Assembly (NCBI RefSeq): GCF_000331775.1
Contig: NZ_CAPJ01000300.1
Location: 1 to 13,491, forward strand
DNA: 13,491 nucleotides
Source of the DNA: Xanthomonas translucens pv. translucens DSM 18974
Lineage (GTDB): Bacteria; Pseudomonadota; Gammaproteobacteria; Xanthomonadales; Xanthomonadaceae
Direction: 5' to 3'
Shown: positions 1 to 8,526 of the stretch, one piece after another
Layout of the letters: each line of letters opens with the position of its first letter
Numbering within the stretch: the stretch's first letter is position 1
The notes under the pieces: generated by a model
Database searches by the model: none
Told to the model about the DNA's origin: nothing
The model's input: only the letters and a program-made list of their open reading frames with translations
Translations under genes and position numbers: made by a program

Positions 1-1909
1 CGGCATAGTAAAGCCGGCTGCCGAACGCGGTGGCGCCACGCAGGCTGTCCAGGGGCTCGATGCCGGCGGGCAGGCGCCCGAGCAACCAGGCATCGAAGAT
101 CTTGCGCGCGATCGGTGCGGCGGTGCTGGCGCCGTAACCGCCGCCTTCCACCGCCACCGCCAGCGCGATGGTCGGCTCCGCGGCCGGGGCGAAGCCCTCG
201 AACAGCGAGCGGTGGCGCAGGTGCATCGGCAGGCTGCGCGGATCCACCGCGGCCAGGCCCTTGCGGCTGACCACCTGCGCGGTGCCGGTCTTGCCGGCCA
301 TCTGGTACGGCGCGCTGACGGCGATCGCATGCCCGCTGCCGCCGGGACGCATGGTGTCCATCATGCCCTCGCGCACCGCCTGCAGGTTGCCAGGATTGTC
401 GCTGATCGGCTTGCCCGGGCCGAGCGCCACCGGCGCCCACGGCTGGTCGAACGCGCCGCGCTGGGCCATCACCAGGTGCGGGGTGCGCAGCTGGCCATCG
501 GCGATACCGGCCACCGCGCGTACCAGTTGCAGCGGGGTCACCTTCCAGTCGCCCTGGCCGATGGCGATGTTGACCGTGTCGCCGGGATACCACGCTTCCT
601 TGCGGCTTTTCGCCTTGTAGGCCGGCGACGGCACGATGCCGCCGATCTCGCCCATCAGGTCGATGCCGGTGGGCGCGCCGAAGCCGTAGCGGTTCATGTA
701 CTGGTCGACCTTGCCGATGCCCATGTCGACGGCCAGCTTGTAGTAATAGGTATTGACCGACTGGGAGATCGACTTGCGCAGGTCGGTCCAGCCATGTCCG
801 CCGCGGTGCGAGTCGCCCCAGCCGCGGCTGACCCCGGGCAGGTAGAACATGCCGGTGGACAGGATCTTGTCCTCCGGGCGGCGGGTGCCGCTGTCCAGCC
901 CGGCCAGGCCCATGAACGGCTTGATGGTCGAACCGGGCGCCACCCCGCCCAATACCAGCCGGTTGAACTGCGGCCGCGACGGATCGCTGTTGAGCGCCTG
1001 GAAATCGGCGTGCGAGATGCCGTTGACGAACAGGTTGGGATCGTAGGACGGCAGACTGACCATGGCCAGGATCTCGCCGGTGCGCGGATCGATCGCGATG
1101 GCCGCGCCCTGGTAGTCGCCGAACGCGGCGACCATCGCGCGCTGCAGGTCGGCGTCGATGGACAGGCGCAGGTCGGCGCCGGACTGCGCCGGGACCCGCC
1201 CGACGGTGCGGATCGCGCGGCCCTGCACGTTGGTCTCGACCTGCTCGTAGCCGACCTTGCCGCGCAATTCCTCTTCGTAATAGCGCTCCAGCCCGGACTT
1301 GCCGATGTGGGTCAGCGCGGCGTTGCCTTCGCCGAGCATCTCCAGGTCCTTCTCGTCGATGCGGCCGACGTAGCCGATGATGTGCGCGAACAGGTCGCCG
1401 TAGGGATAGTGGCGGGTCAGGTACGGCTCCAGCTCCACGCCGGGGAAGCGCCAGCGGTCCACCGCGAAGCGCGCGCGCTCCTCCTCGCTGACCCGCAGCT
1501 TCAGGGTCACCGGGCGGAAGCTGCGGCTGGCCTTGCGCGCGGCCTGGAAGCGTTCGATGTCCTCGGCCGACAGCGCGATGACCTTGCCCAGCTCGGCCAG
1601 CAGCGCGTCCATGTCCTCGACCTTGTCCGGGGTCACGTCGAGCCGGAACGCGGGCACGTTCTCGGCCAGCAGGCGGCCGTTGCGGTCGTAGATCATGCCG
1701 CGCCCGGGCACCACCGGCCGCGGCTTGATCCGGTTGGCGTCCGAGCGCGTGGCGTAGACGTCGTGGTCCAGCACCTGCAGCTTGAAGTACCAGGCGCCCA
1801 GGCCGATCAGCGCCACCAGCACGCCAAGGAACCCCAGCGCCGCGCGGCGCCGGAACTGCTCGGCCTCGGCGTGCGGGTTCTTCTGCGTGCGGCGGGTGTG
1901 CAGGGCCAC
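1..1909 (-). CDS. mrdA: Penicillin-binding protein 2 (peptidoglycan D,D-transpeptidase), C-terminus cut by window edge
   Basis: PBP2 cross-links peptidoglycan during lateral-wall growth and works with RodA and the MreBCD complex in the inner membrane. Visible features: a basic N-terminus and one membrane segment at about residues 22-42; an N-terminal dimerisation region with the GRGMIYDRNG motif; then the transpeptidase domain. Its three active-site motifs are all present: STIK with nucleophile Ser327, SVN at about 384-386 and KTG at about 540-542, nearly the same spacing as E. coli PBP2. The start is a GTG one base after the mreD stop; upstream GGAG lies about 13 bases away, so the ribosome-binding site is weak and translational coupling to mreD is likely. 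About 636 codons are present and the stop lies off the left edge. It is the fourth gene of the mre operon; rodA would be expected next but is not visible. Identity is very secure; the exact start slightly less. Confidence 0.96.
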   Translation of the reverse strand, partial: MALHTRRTQKNPHAEAEQFRRRAALGFLGVLVALIGLGAWYFKLQVLDHDVYATRSDANRIKPRPVVPGRGMIYDRNGRLLAENVPAFRLDVTPDKVEDMDALLAELGKVIALSAEDIERFQAARKASRSFRPVTLKLRVSEEERARFAVDRWRFPGVELEPYLTRHYPYGDLFAHIIGYVGRIDEKDLEMLGEGNAALTHIGKSGLERYYEEELRGKVGYEQVETNVQGRAIRTVGRVPAQSGADLRLSIDADLQRAMVAAFGDYQGAAIAIDPRTGEILAMVSLPSYDPNLFVNGISHADFQALNSDPSRPQFNRLVLGGVAPGSTIKPFMGLAGLDSGTRRPEDKILSTGMFYLPGVSRGWGDSHRGGHGWTDLRKSISQSVNTYYYKLAVDMGIGKVDQYMNRYGFGAPTGIDLMGEIGGIVPSPAYKAKSRKEAWYPGDTVNIAIGQGDWKVTPLQLVRAVAGIADGQLRTPHLVMAQRGAFDQPWAPVALGPGKPISDNPGNLQAVREGMMDTMRPGGSGHAIAVSAPYQMAGKTGTAQVVSRKGLAAVDPRSLPMHLRHRSLFEGFAPAAEPTIALAVAVEGGGYGASTAAPIARKIFDAWLLGRLPAGIEPLDSLRGATAFGSRLYYA

Positions 1910-1910
1910 G

Positions 1911-2399
1911 CTACTTCTTGCTCCGCCGACCCAGCCGCAGCGCGTCCAGCAGCACGAACAGCGGCGGCCACAACGCCATGCCCAGCAGCGGCGCCCACCA
2001 GTAGTTCCACGGCAGGGTCGGCTCGCCCACCGCCAGGTGCACGGCCGCGGCGACGATACGATCGTTGACCAGCAAGCCGCCGATCGCCAGCGCCTGCTGC
2101 GACATCGGGAAGAAGCGGATGCGCGCGCGGAAGCGCTGCAGGATGAAGCTCAGGATCACCAGCCGCAGCGCCTGCTCGCCGAGCACCCCGCCGTACAGCA
2201 GGTCGGCGACCACGCCGATGGCGAAGGCGAAGCCCAGCCCGACCGTGTCCGGGGTCTCGATCACCCAGTACGCCACCACCAGCGCCAGCCAGTACGGCCG
2301 CAGCGGCTGCAGCAGCAGCGGCAACGGCAGCAGGCCCAGCAGCAGCGCCAGGAGCACGCTGACTGGGAGGACCCAGCCTTTGCTGCGGGGGCGGCTCAT
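1911..2399 (-). CDS. mreD: Rod shape-determining protein MreD
   Basis: MreD is a small inner-membrane protein of the elongasome that associates with MreC. The 162-residue product is almost wholly hydrophobic, with roughly five membrane segments (about 10-30, 36-48, 54-70, 76-88 and 137-153) and a basic C-terminus ending in RRSKK. The family signature region around ETPDTVGLGFAFAIGVVADL (residues 48-67) is intact. Length matches the usual 160-175 residues. The ATG overlaps the mreC stop by four bases (ATGA), with AGGAG at 2405-2409 five bases upstream, itself inside the end of mreC. This arrangement indicates coupled translation. Low sequence conservation is normal for the family; the call rests on topology, the signature region and position between mreC and mrdA. 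Confidence 0.95.
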   Translation of the reverse strand: MSRPRSKGWVLPVSVLLALLLGLLPLPLLLQPLRPYWLALVVAYWVIETPDTVGLGFAFAIGVVADLLYGGVLGEQALRLVILSFILQRFRARIRFFPMSQQALAIGGLLVNDRIVAAAVHLAVGEPTLPWNYWWAPLLGMALWPPLFVLLDALRLGRRSKK

Positions 2400-3442
2400 T
2401 GCGGCTCCTGCGGAGCCGGCGGGACCGGGGACCGGGGACCGGGGACCGGGGAAGCGCGCGGCTCCTGCGCAGCTGATGGGACTGGGGACCGGGGACCGGG
2501 GAGCCGGTCAGGAGCGGACGCAGAACCGCGCCCTTGAGCCGGCCCATGCGTCGCATTGCTGTTGCTGTTACCGGGTCCCTGGTCCCCGGTCCCCGGTCCC
2601 GCTGCCGCGACCGAACGTCGCAGCAGCAAAACGTCCCGCCCCCGATCCAGCTTCGCCGACGGCTTCAGATTGCCGACAAGGAAGGCATGGGTGTCGTCCG
2701 GGCGCAGCGTCGCCACGGTGCCGACCGGGAAGCCGGCCGGGAAGCGCCCGCCCAGGCCGGAGGTGACGATCTCGTCGCCGACCTCGACCCCGGCGCTGAG
2801 CGGCACGTCGCGCAGCTCCAGGGTGTCGCCGCGGCCGTAGACGATCAGGCGCACGCCGTTGCGCGCCACCGTCACCGGCACCGCATGGTCCGGATCGGTC
2901 AGCAGCAGCACGGTGGAATGCAGCGGGGTCACCTCGATCACCTGGCCCATCAGCCCGCCAGCGTCGATCACCGCCTGGCCGACGTGCACGCCGTCGCGGC
3001 CGCCGGCATCCAGCACCAGGCGCTGCCGGGTCGGGTCCAGGTCGATGTCCAGGATCGGCGCCAGCTGCACGTCCAGGCCGCGGCGTTCGGCCACCCCCAG
3101 CAGCTCGCGCAGCTGCGCGTTGTCCAGCGCCGCCGTCTGCAGCCGGGTCAGGCGCGCCTTGGCGATCAGCAGTTCGTTGCGCAGCGCACGGTTTTCCCTG
3201 ACCAGCTGCGCATGGCTGGCCGCGCGCTCCTGCACCTGCGAGCCGACCCGGCCGGGCAGCCCGGCCAAGGCCCACAGCGGCTGCACCAGCAGGTTGGTCT
3301 GGCTGCGCACCTGCTTCAGCCAGCCGGCCTGCGCGTCGAGCACGATCAGCACCACCGCCAGGGCCAGGTACGCCAGCAGGCGCGGCGTGCTGGCGGCTTC
3401 GCCCGGGCGGGCAGTGACGGGAGGACCGGCGTAGGGAGGCAC
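2396..3442 (-). CDS. mreC: Rod shape-determining protein MreC with a repeat-derived C-terminal tail
   Basis: MreC is a bitopic inner-membrane protein whose periplasmic part links MreB/MreD to PBP2. Residues about 22-38 form the membrane segment, about 70-115 a heptad-rich coiled coil (QERAASHAQLVRENRALRNE and following), and about 120-278 the periplasmic beta-domain with conserved patches such as LDAGGRDGVHVGQAVI and GDEIVTSGLGGRFPAGFPVG. The conserved fold ends near VLLLRRS (271-277). Residues about 282-348 are low-complexity Gly/Pro/Ser text encoded by G-rich tandem repeats read in both orientations. The start is GTG at 3442: an in-frame TAG lies two codons upstream and no other start precedes the membrane segment. 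No Shine-Dalgarno sequence is visible, because a repeat copy begins about nine bases upstream. The stop overlaps the mreD start. Total 348 residues. Confidence 0.94.
   Translation of the reverse strand: MPPYAGPPVTARPGEAASTPRLLAYLALAVVLIVLDAQAGWLKQVRSQTNLLVQPLWALAGLPGRVGSQVQERAASHAQLVRENRALRNELLIAKARLTRLQTAALDNAQLRELLGVAERRGLDVQLAPILDIDLDPTRQRLVLDAGGRDGVHVGQAVIDAGGLMGQVIEVTPLHSTVLLLTDPDHAVPVTVARNGVRLIVYGRGDTLELRDVPLSAGVEVGDEIVTSGLGGRFPAGFPVGTVATLRPDDTHAFLVGNLKPSAKLDRGRDVLLLRRSVAAAGPGTGDQGPGNSNSNATHGPAQGRGSASAPDRLPGPRSPVPSAAQEPRASPVPGPRSPVPPAPQEPQ
2421..2600. repeat. Three clusters of GGGGACC heptamer repeats in opposed orientations inside the mreC 3' end
   Basis: On the plus strand GGGGACC units run at 2421-2451 (five G-runs) and 2478-2501 (four G-runs). 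The reverse complement, GGTCCCC, runs at 2577-2600 (four C-runs). The segments 2421-2440 and 2581-2600 are perfect reverse complements, so they could pair as a 20-bp stem around a 140-base loop. Every cluster has four or more runs of at least three G separated by 3-4 bases, which fits the canonical G-quadruplex pattern. All lie in the mreC reading frame and encode SPVPGPRSPVP-like or GPGTGDQGPG-like peptides. Confidence 0.9.
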
Positions 3443-3450
3443 GGGCTAGA

Positions 3451-3602
3451 GCCGGGAAAGGGGAATCGGGAAGAAGGAATCGGAAAACGACAGCGCGCTC
3501 GCGGCTCGATCGGGCCGGGGCGCGGGCACGGTGGCGGACGCGGGGCCGGCAATGTCGGTGCGGATGGGGGGTTCGATTCCCCATTCCCCATTCCCGATTG
3601 CC
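3451..3602. repeat. Inverted pair of GGGAATGGGGAATC-type repeats filling the mreB-mreC gap
   Basis: The 170-base gap between the mreB stop and the mreC start holds a forward copy at about 3451-3480 (GCCGGGAAAGGGGAATCGGG and onward) and an inverted copy at about 3576-3602 (CCCCATTCCCCATTCCCGAT and onward). The roughly 95 bases between them are GC-rich without a recognisable gene or terminator. The same family recurs at 5854-5899 and 5995-6026. Similar short G-rich repeats are common between genes in Xanthomonadaceae genomes (from memory, not searched). Confidence 0.75.
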
Positions 3603-3612
3603 GGCCTCACCA

Positions 3613-4773
<1,161 letters not shown>

Positions 4774-4920
4774 CTAAAACCGCGCCTTGCATGCGCTCGC
4801 AGGGGCGCCGTGCATCGTGCTGGTGGCCCTGCCCGGCCGCAGCCGTTACCCTTTGCGCCGCGGCGACCCCGCACGCTGCCCGCCTGAATGCGGGCTCATC
4901 CCTCCGCCAAGGCCTGCCCG

Positions 4921-5853
4921 ATGTCCGCACTGATCTGTGGTTCCCTCGCTTTCGACACCATCATGGTGTTCCCGGACCAGTTCAAGAACCACATCCTGCC
5001 GGACAAGGTGCACATCCTGAACGTGTCGTTCCTGGTGCCGCGGATGCGCCGCGAGTTCGGCGGCTGCGCCGGCAACATCGCCTACAACCTGCACCTGCTG
5101 GGCGGCGACCCGATCCCGATGGGCACGGTGGGCCAGGATTTCGGCCCCTACCGCGAGCATTTCGAGACGTTGGGCATCGACCTGTCGCGGGTCAAGGTGA
5201 TCGAGGACCTGTTCACCCCGCAGGCGTTCATCACCACCGATCACGACAACAACCAGATCACCGCGTTCCATCCCGGCGCGATGATGCGCAGCTACGAGAA
5301 CCACGTGCGCGACGTGCCGGGCGTGACCCTGGGCCTGGTCGGCCCGGACGGGCGCGAGGGCATGATCCAGAACGCCGAGGAGTTCGCCGCCGGCGGCATC
5401 CCCTTCATCTTCGATCCCGGCCAGGCGATGCCGCTGTTCAACGGCCCGGAACTGCGCACCTTCATCGAGCAGGCCGACTACGTGGTGGTCAACGACTACG
5501 AGTCCAACCTGCTGCAGGAGCGCACCGGCTGGAACGAGCAGGACATCGTCTCGCGGGTGCAGGCCTACATCACCACCCAGGGTCCGAAGGGCGCGCTGGT
5601 GTACACCCCCGACAAGACCTACGACGTCCCGCCGGCGCACGAGCGCCGCGTGGTCGACCCGACCGGCTGCGGCGACGCGTTCCGCGCCGGCCTGATCTTC
5701 GGCATCGAGCGCGGCTGCGACTGGCTGACGATCGGGCGCATGGGCAACCTGATGGGCGCGTTGAAGGTGGAACACCCGGGCACGCAGAACCAGCGCTTCG
5801 ACTTCGACGAGTTCAACGACCAGTTCAAGCAGCAGTTCGGGTACGCGCTGTAA
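4921..5853 (+). CDS. PfkB/ribokinase-family kinase, probably adenosine kinase
   Basis: It probably transfers the gamma-phosphate of ATP to the 5'-hydroxyl of a nucleoside (adenosine to AMP, purine salvage) in the cytosol. The 310-residue protein has the N-terminal PfkB signature GGCAGNIAYNLHLLGG (47-62) and the C-terminal signature DPTGCGDAFRAG (246-257), with catalytic base Asp252 in the GCGD anion hole. The pattern GSLAFDTIMVFPDQF, the HPGAM motif, TNDYE-like VVNDYESNLL and TTQGPKG resemble the mycobacterial AdoK group (recalled, not aligned) more than ribokinase or fructokinase. The ATG at 4921 is preferred over one 33 bases upstream because AAGG lies eight bases before it and the conserved N-terminus starts there. 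It is divergent from mreB, has no co-directional partner, and a terminator follows at 5921. Substrate is inferred; another sugar is possible. Confidence 0.88.
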   Translation: MSALICGSLAFDTIMVFPDQFKNHILPDKVHILNVSFLVPRMRREFGGCAGNIAYNLHLLGGDPIPMGTVGQDFGPYREHFETLGIDLSRVKVIEDLFTPQAFITTDHDNNQITAFHPGAMMRSYENHVRDVPGVTLGLVGPDGREGMIQNAEEFAAGGIPFIFDPGQAMPLFNGPELRTFIEQADYVVVNDYESNLLQERTGWNEQDIVSRVQAYITTQGPKGALVYTPDKTYDVPPAHERRVVDPTGCGDAFRAGLIFGIERGCDWLTIGRMGNLMGALKVEHPGTQNQRFDFDEFNDQFKQQFGYAL

Positions 5854-6026
5854 GGCCGGGAAAGGCATTCGGGAATGGGGATTCGCAAAAGCCGGTTCCC
5901 GACGCTGTAACTGCATAACGAAACCGCACAAACGTGCGGTTTTTTGGCTGGACCAGGCGCCGGGAAAGAAATCCGCCGCAGACGAGCCGCTCCTGCCATT
6001 CCCCACTCCCCGTTCCCGGCTTTTGC
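5854..6026. repeat. Second inverted pair of the GGGAATGGGG-type repeat, around the kinase terminator
   Basis: A forward copy (about 5854-5899, GGCCGGGAAAGGCATTCGGG and onward, ending in GCAAAAGCCGG) follows the kinase stop immediately. An inverted copy (about 5995-6026) carries the reverse complement of the same GCAAAAGCCGG block beside CATTCCCCACTCCCC. A partial forward fragment, GCCGGGAAAG, lies at 5959-5968. The intrinsic terminator at 5921 sits between the arms. The layout matches the pair between mreB and mreC. Confidence 0.7.
5921..5945 (+). terminator. Rho-independent terminator after the kinase gene
   Basis: A perfect nine-base-pair stem (AAACCGCAC paired with GTGCGGTTT) closes an AAAC loop and runs into six consecutive T, all T by 5945. 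It lies 67 bases past the kinase stop and on the kinase strand. On the opposite strand the T-tract is interrupted, so it should work mainly in the plus direction. It separates the kinase from the regulator gene. Confidence 0.9.
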
Positions 6027-6074
6027 TGCACTGCGGTTTGAGCGCGGCACCCGTTTGTGCGTCACTGCCTGCCT

Positions 6075-6091
6075 GGTCCCGGGTGGGGACC
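6075..6091 (+). promoter_or_regulatory. Small hairpin overlapping the ribosome-binding site of the regulator gene
   Basis: GGTCCC (6075-6080) and GGGACC (6086-6091) are perfect reverse complements around a five-base loop, four bases before the chosen ATG at 6096. The right arm covers part of GGGGACCGAGG, the only purine-rich ribosome-binding candidate. A six-base-pair GC-rich stem could lower initiation. It may equally be a chance or repeat-derived palindrome. Confidence 0.35.
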
Positions 6092-6095
6092 GAGG

Positions 6096-8093
6096 ATGCG
6101 CCACGTGTCGGAACTGACTGTCGCCAACCTCCCGCAGGCCAAGGCCGGGCCGTCGTGTGCCGCCGAATCCGCATTGCTGATGCGGATGCGCTATTTCCGC
6201 CAGATCGAGCCGTTGCCGCCGGCGCTGGCGCGTTCCTGGCAACGCTGCCTGGACGAGTACGGACTGAACCCGGATACCCCCCCTTCGCCGATGGTCCATG
6301 ACGGCAGCGGACTGCGCGAGCGCCGGCAGCGGCTGGAGCAGGTGCTGCGCATCGCCAAGGTGGAGATGGAGAACCTCTACGAGCAGATCGCCGGCGGCGG
6401 CTATGCGGTGGTGTTCGCCGACGCCGAGGCGACCTTGCTGCACAGCGTGCAGGACCCGGGGCTGCTCCGCGAATTCCGCGAGACCGGGTTGTTCTGCGGC
6501 GCCAGCTGGGCCGAGCGCTACCAGGGTACCAACGGCATCGGCACCTGCGCGGTGGAACGCAGCGCACTCGGCGTGCACCGCGGCGAGCATTACCTGATCC
6601 GGCACCTGCCGCTGTCGTGCAGCGGCGCGCCGATCCTGGACCCGCACGGGCAACTGCTGGCGGTCCTGGACGCCTCCACCCCGGACGCGCGCGACACCAA
6701 GCTGGTGCAGCGCCACACCAGCGCACTGGTGGGCATGTCCGCGGCGCAGATCGCGCGCTCGTATTTCCTGGAGCAATACCGGCATGCGTGGATCCTGCGC
6801 TTCCACAGCCGCCCGGAGTTCGCCGGCCTGCTGCACGAGGCGCTGATGGCGATCGGCGACGACGGCCGCGTGCTCGCGGTCAACGAAGCCGCGCTGGAAC
6901 AGCTCGGCAAGGGCGACCGCAGCCTGCTGGTCGGGCGTGACATCTCGCAGGTGATGCAACTGGATTTCGACACGGTGGAGCAGCGCGCGCGCAACGACGC
7001 CAGCACGCTGTGGTCGATCCGCTGCGCCTGCCACGGGCGCCGTTTCTTCGCCCTGGCGCAGCCGCCGCGCCGCGACGCGGCCGCTGGCCGCGCGCACGCC
7101 GACAGTGCCGACAGAGCCGACAGTGGCGAGACCGCCTACGCCCGCGAACACGTCGGCTCCGATCCGCGCATGCGCCACAATCTGGACAACGCGCTGAAGC
7201 TGGCCGCGCATCGCGTGTCGATCCTGCTGTGCGGCGCCACCGGCACCGGCAAGGAAGAATTCGCCAAGGCGGTGCACCGCGGCTCGCCGTGGGCGGCGCG
7301 GCCGTTCGTGGCGGTGAACTGCGCGGCGATCCCGGAAGCGCTGATCGAGAGCGAGCTGTTCGGCTACGCCCGCGGCGCGTTCACCGATGCGGCGCGCGAG
7401 GGCCGCCACGGCAAGTTGCTGCAGGCCAGCGGCGGCACCTTGTTCCTGGACGAGATCGGCGACATGCCGCTGCCGCTGCAGACGCGGCTGCTGCGCGTGC
7501 TGGAAGAACAGAGTGTGACCCCCCTGGGCAGCGACCGGGCGATGCCGCTGGAACTGCACGTGGTCAGCGCCAGCCACCGCGACCTGATGCAGATGGTGGC
7601 CGCCGGCGAGTTCCGTGAGGACCTGTACTACCGCCTCAATGGCGTGGTGCTGCACCTGCCGCCGCTGCGCGAGCGCAGCGACAAGGCCGAACTGATCCGC
7701 ACCCTGCTGCGCGAGGAGAGCGGCGAGCACCACGTGCGCATCAGCGAAGACGCGCTGCACAAGCTGCTCAGCTACGCCTGGCCGGGCAACCTGCGGCAGC
7801 TGCGCAACGTGCTGCGCACCGCTGCGGTGCTGTGCGCCGACGGCATGATCCGCATCTCCAACCTACCGCAGGAAATCGTCGACGCCGACAGCGGCCCATG
7901 CCTGGTCAACGGCGATGCGGTCGCCGCCGACGACATGCCCGGCCGCGTGGCCCTGGACAGCGCCGAGCGCAGCGTGCTGCAGCAGCAGCTGGAACGGCAT
8001 CGCTGGAATGTCAGCCGCACCGCCGACGCGCTCGGCATCAGCCGCAACACCCTGTACCGCAAGCTGCGCAAGCATGGGTTGGCGACGGCCTGA
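6096..8093 (+). CDS. AcoR-type enhancer-binding transcriptional activator (GAF / AAA+ / Fis HTH) with GAFTDA loop
   Basis: A cytoplasmic DNA-binding regulator, 665 residues, close to the family's usual 620-670. The N-terminal LARSWQRCLDEYGLNPD (44-60) is typical of AcoR/DhaR-type proteins. A GAF sensor spans about 88-225, a PAS-like segment about 245-320, then a linker rich in Ala, Asp and Arg. The AAA+ domain (350-580) has Walker A GATGTGKE (380-387), Walker B LFLDEIGD (449-456), REDLYYRL arginine fingers (507-514) and WPGNLRQLRN (562-571). The Fis-type helix-turn-helix lies at 635-662 (NVSRTADALGISRNTLYRKL). The sigma-54 contact loop reads GAFTDA (427-432) instead of GAFTGA. A GTG 39 bases upstream is in frame; ATG 6096 is preferred for its GAGG/GGGG ribosome site. 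It converges on the alcohol-oxidation unit, a plausible but unproven target. Ligand unknown. Confidence 0.9.
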   Translation: MRHVSELTVANLPQAKAGPSCAAESALLMRMRYFRQIEPLPPALARSWQRCLDEYGLNPDTPPSPMVHDGSGLRERRQRLEQVLRIAKVEMENLYEQIAGGGYAVVFADAEATLLHSVQDPGLLREFRETGLFCGASWAERYQGTNGIGTCAVERSALGVHRGEHYLIRHLPLSCSGAPILDPHGQLLAVLDASTPDARDTKLVQRHTSALVGMSAAQIARSYFLEQYRHAWILRFHSRPEFAGLLHEALMAIGDDGRVLAVNEAALEQLGKGDRSLLVGRDISQVMQLDFDTVEQRARNDASTLWSIRCACHGRRFFALAQPPRRDAAAGRAHADSADRADSGETAYAREHVGSDPRMRHNLDNALKLAAHRVSILLCGATGTGKEEFAKAVHRGSPWAARPFVAVNCAAIPEALIESELFGYARGAFTDAAREGRHGKLLQASGGTLFLDEIGDMPLPLQTRLLRVLEEQSVTPLGSDRAMPLELHVVSASHRDLMQMVAAGEFREDLYYRLNGVVLHLPPLRERSDKAELIRTLLREESGEHHVRISEDALHKLLSYAWPGNLRQLRNVLRTAAVLCADGMIRISNLPQEIVDADSGPCLVNGDAVAADDMPGRVALDSAERSVLQQQLERHRWNVSRTADALGISRNTLYRKLRKHGLATA

Positions 8094-8139
8094 GCGCGGA
8101 CGCGAAGCTGTTCGGTGACGCATCTCCTGTACCCATCTT

Positions 8140-8217
8140 CTGTAGGAGCGGCTTCAGCCGCAACCCCAAAGCCGGATAAAGGTCGACTTCGGTGTCGCGG
8201 CTGAAGCCGCTCCTACA
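8140..8217. repeat. REP-like inverted pair 1
   Basis: The left arm (8140-8164) carries TGTAGGAGCGGCTTCAGCCG. The right arm (about 8195-8217) carries the reverse complement, CGGCTGAAGCCGCTCCTACA. About 30 bases separate them. Each arm is itself partly palindromic (GGCTTCAGCC), as in the REP/BIME repeats common in Xanthomonadaceae and Pseudomonas. They could form a strong cruciform or RNA hairpin just after the regulator gene. Confidence 0.9.
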
Positions 8218-8259
8218 ACAACCGTCGCCTGATGCAACGATGCATCCGCGCCGCCGCTG

Positions 8260-8338
8260 TTGGAGGGACTTCATCCCGACTGCTGCCGAAGCCTGAAAAT
8301 TTCTGGCTCCGGTGTCGCGACTGAAGTCGCTCCCACAA
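8260..8338. repeat. REP-like inverted pair 2 (variant)
   Basis: The left arm TTGGAGGGACTTCATCCCGA (from 8260) pairs with the right arm GTCGCGACTGAAGTCGCTCC (about 8314-8333, continuing CACAA). The arms diverge from pair 1 but keep the compensated core ACTTCA/TGAAGT. A truncated extra piece, GAAGTCGCTCCC, follows directly at 8339-8350. Confidence 0.85.
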
Positions 8339-8443
8339 GAAGTCGCTCCCTCGACAAGCCTTGGCCCGAGGCGGCATCGCATGAGCGCAGGTCGGCTATC
8401 GTGTTCAATGCAACCCTCGTGTCAATGGCGATCTGCACGGCTT

Positions 8444-8526
8444 TTGTGGGAGGGACTTCAGTCCCGACTCTTCCCGAAGCCGGCCATCTTCCGGCTTCAG
8501 GGTCGCGGCTGAAGCCGCTCCTACAA
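8444..8526. repeat. REP-like inverted pair 3, next to the receptor gene stop
   Basis: The left arm TGTGGGAGGGACTTCAGTCC (from about 8445, continuing CGAC) and the right arm GTCGCGGCTGAAGCCGCTCC (8502-8521, continuing TACAA) face each other. The intervening segment has its own stem, GAAGCCGG with CCGGCTTC (about 8476-8498). The pair ends about 68 bases beyond the receptor stop and is the best candidate for its transcript end. Confidence 0.9.

Noticed and set aside
212..2068. Long open frame on the plus strand antisense to mrdA (618 codons)
   Set aside because: It is a shadow of the high-GC third codon position of mrdA; its translation is rich in Ala, Arg, His and Gln with no domain, while the minus strand encodes an intact PBP2.
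5619..7760. Long minus-strand open frame opposite the kinase and the regulator (713 codons)
   Set aside because: It spans two well-supported plus-strand genes, the terminator and repeats, and has no recognisable motifs.
8140..8526. Possible CRISPR array
   Set aside because: Repeats are in alternating orientation, partly palindromic, divergent and irregularly spaced, with no uniform spacers or cas genes; they fit REP-like elements.
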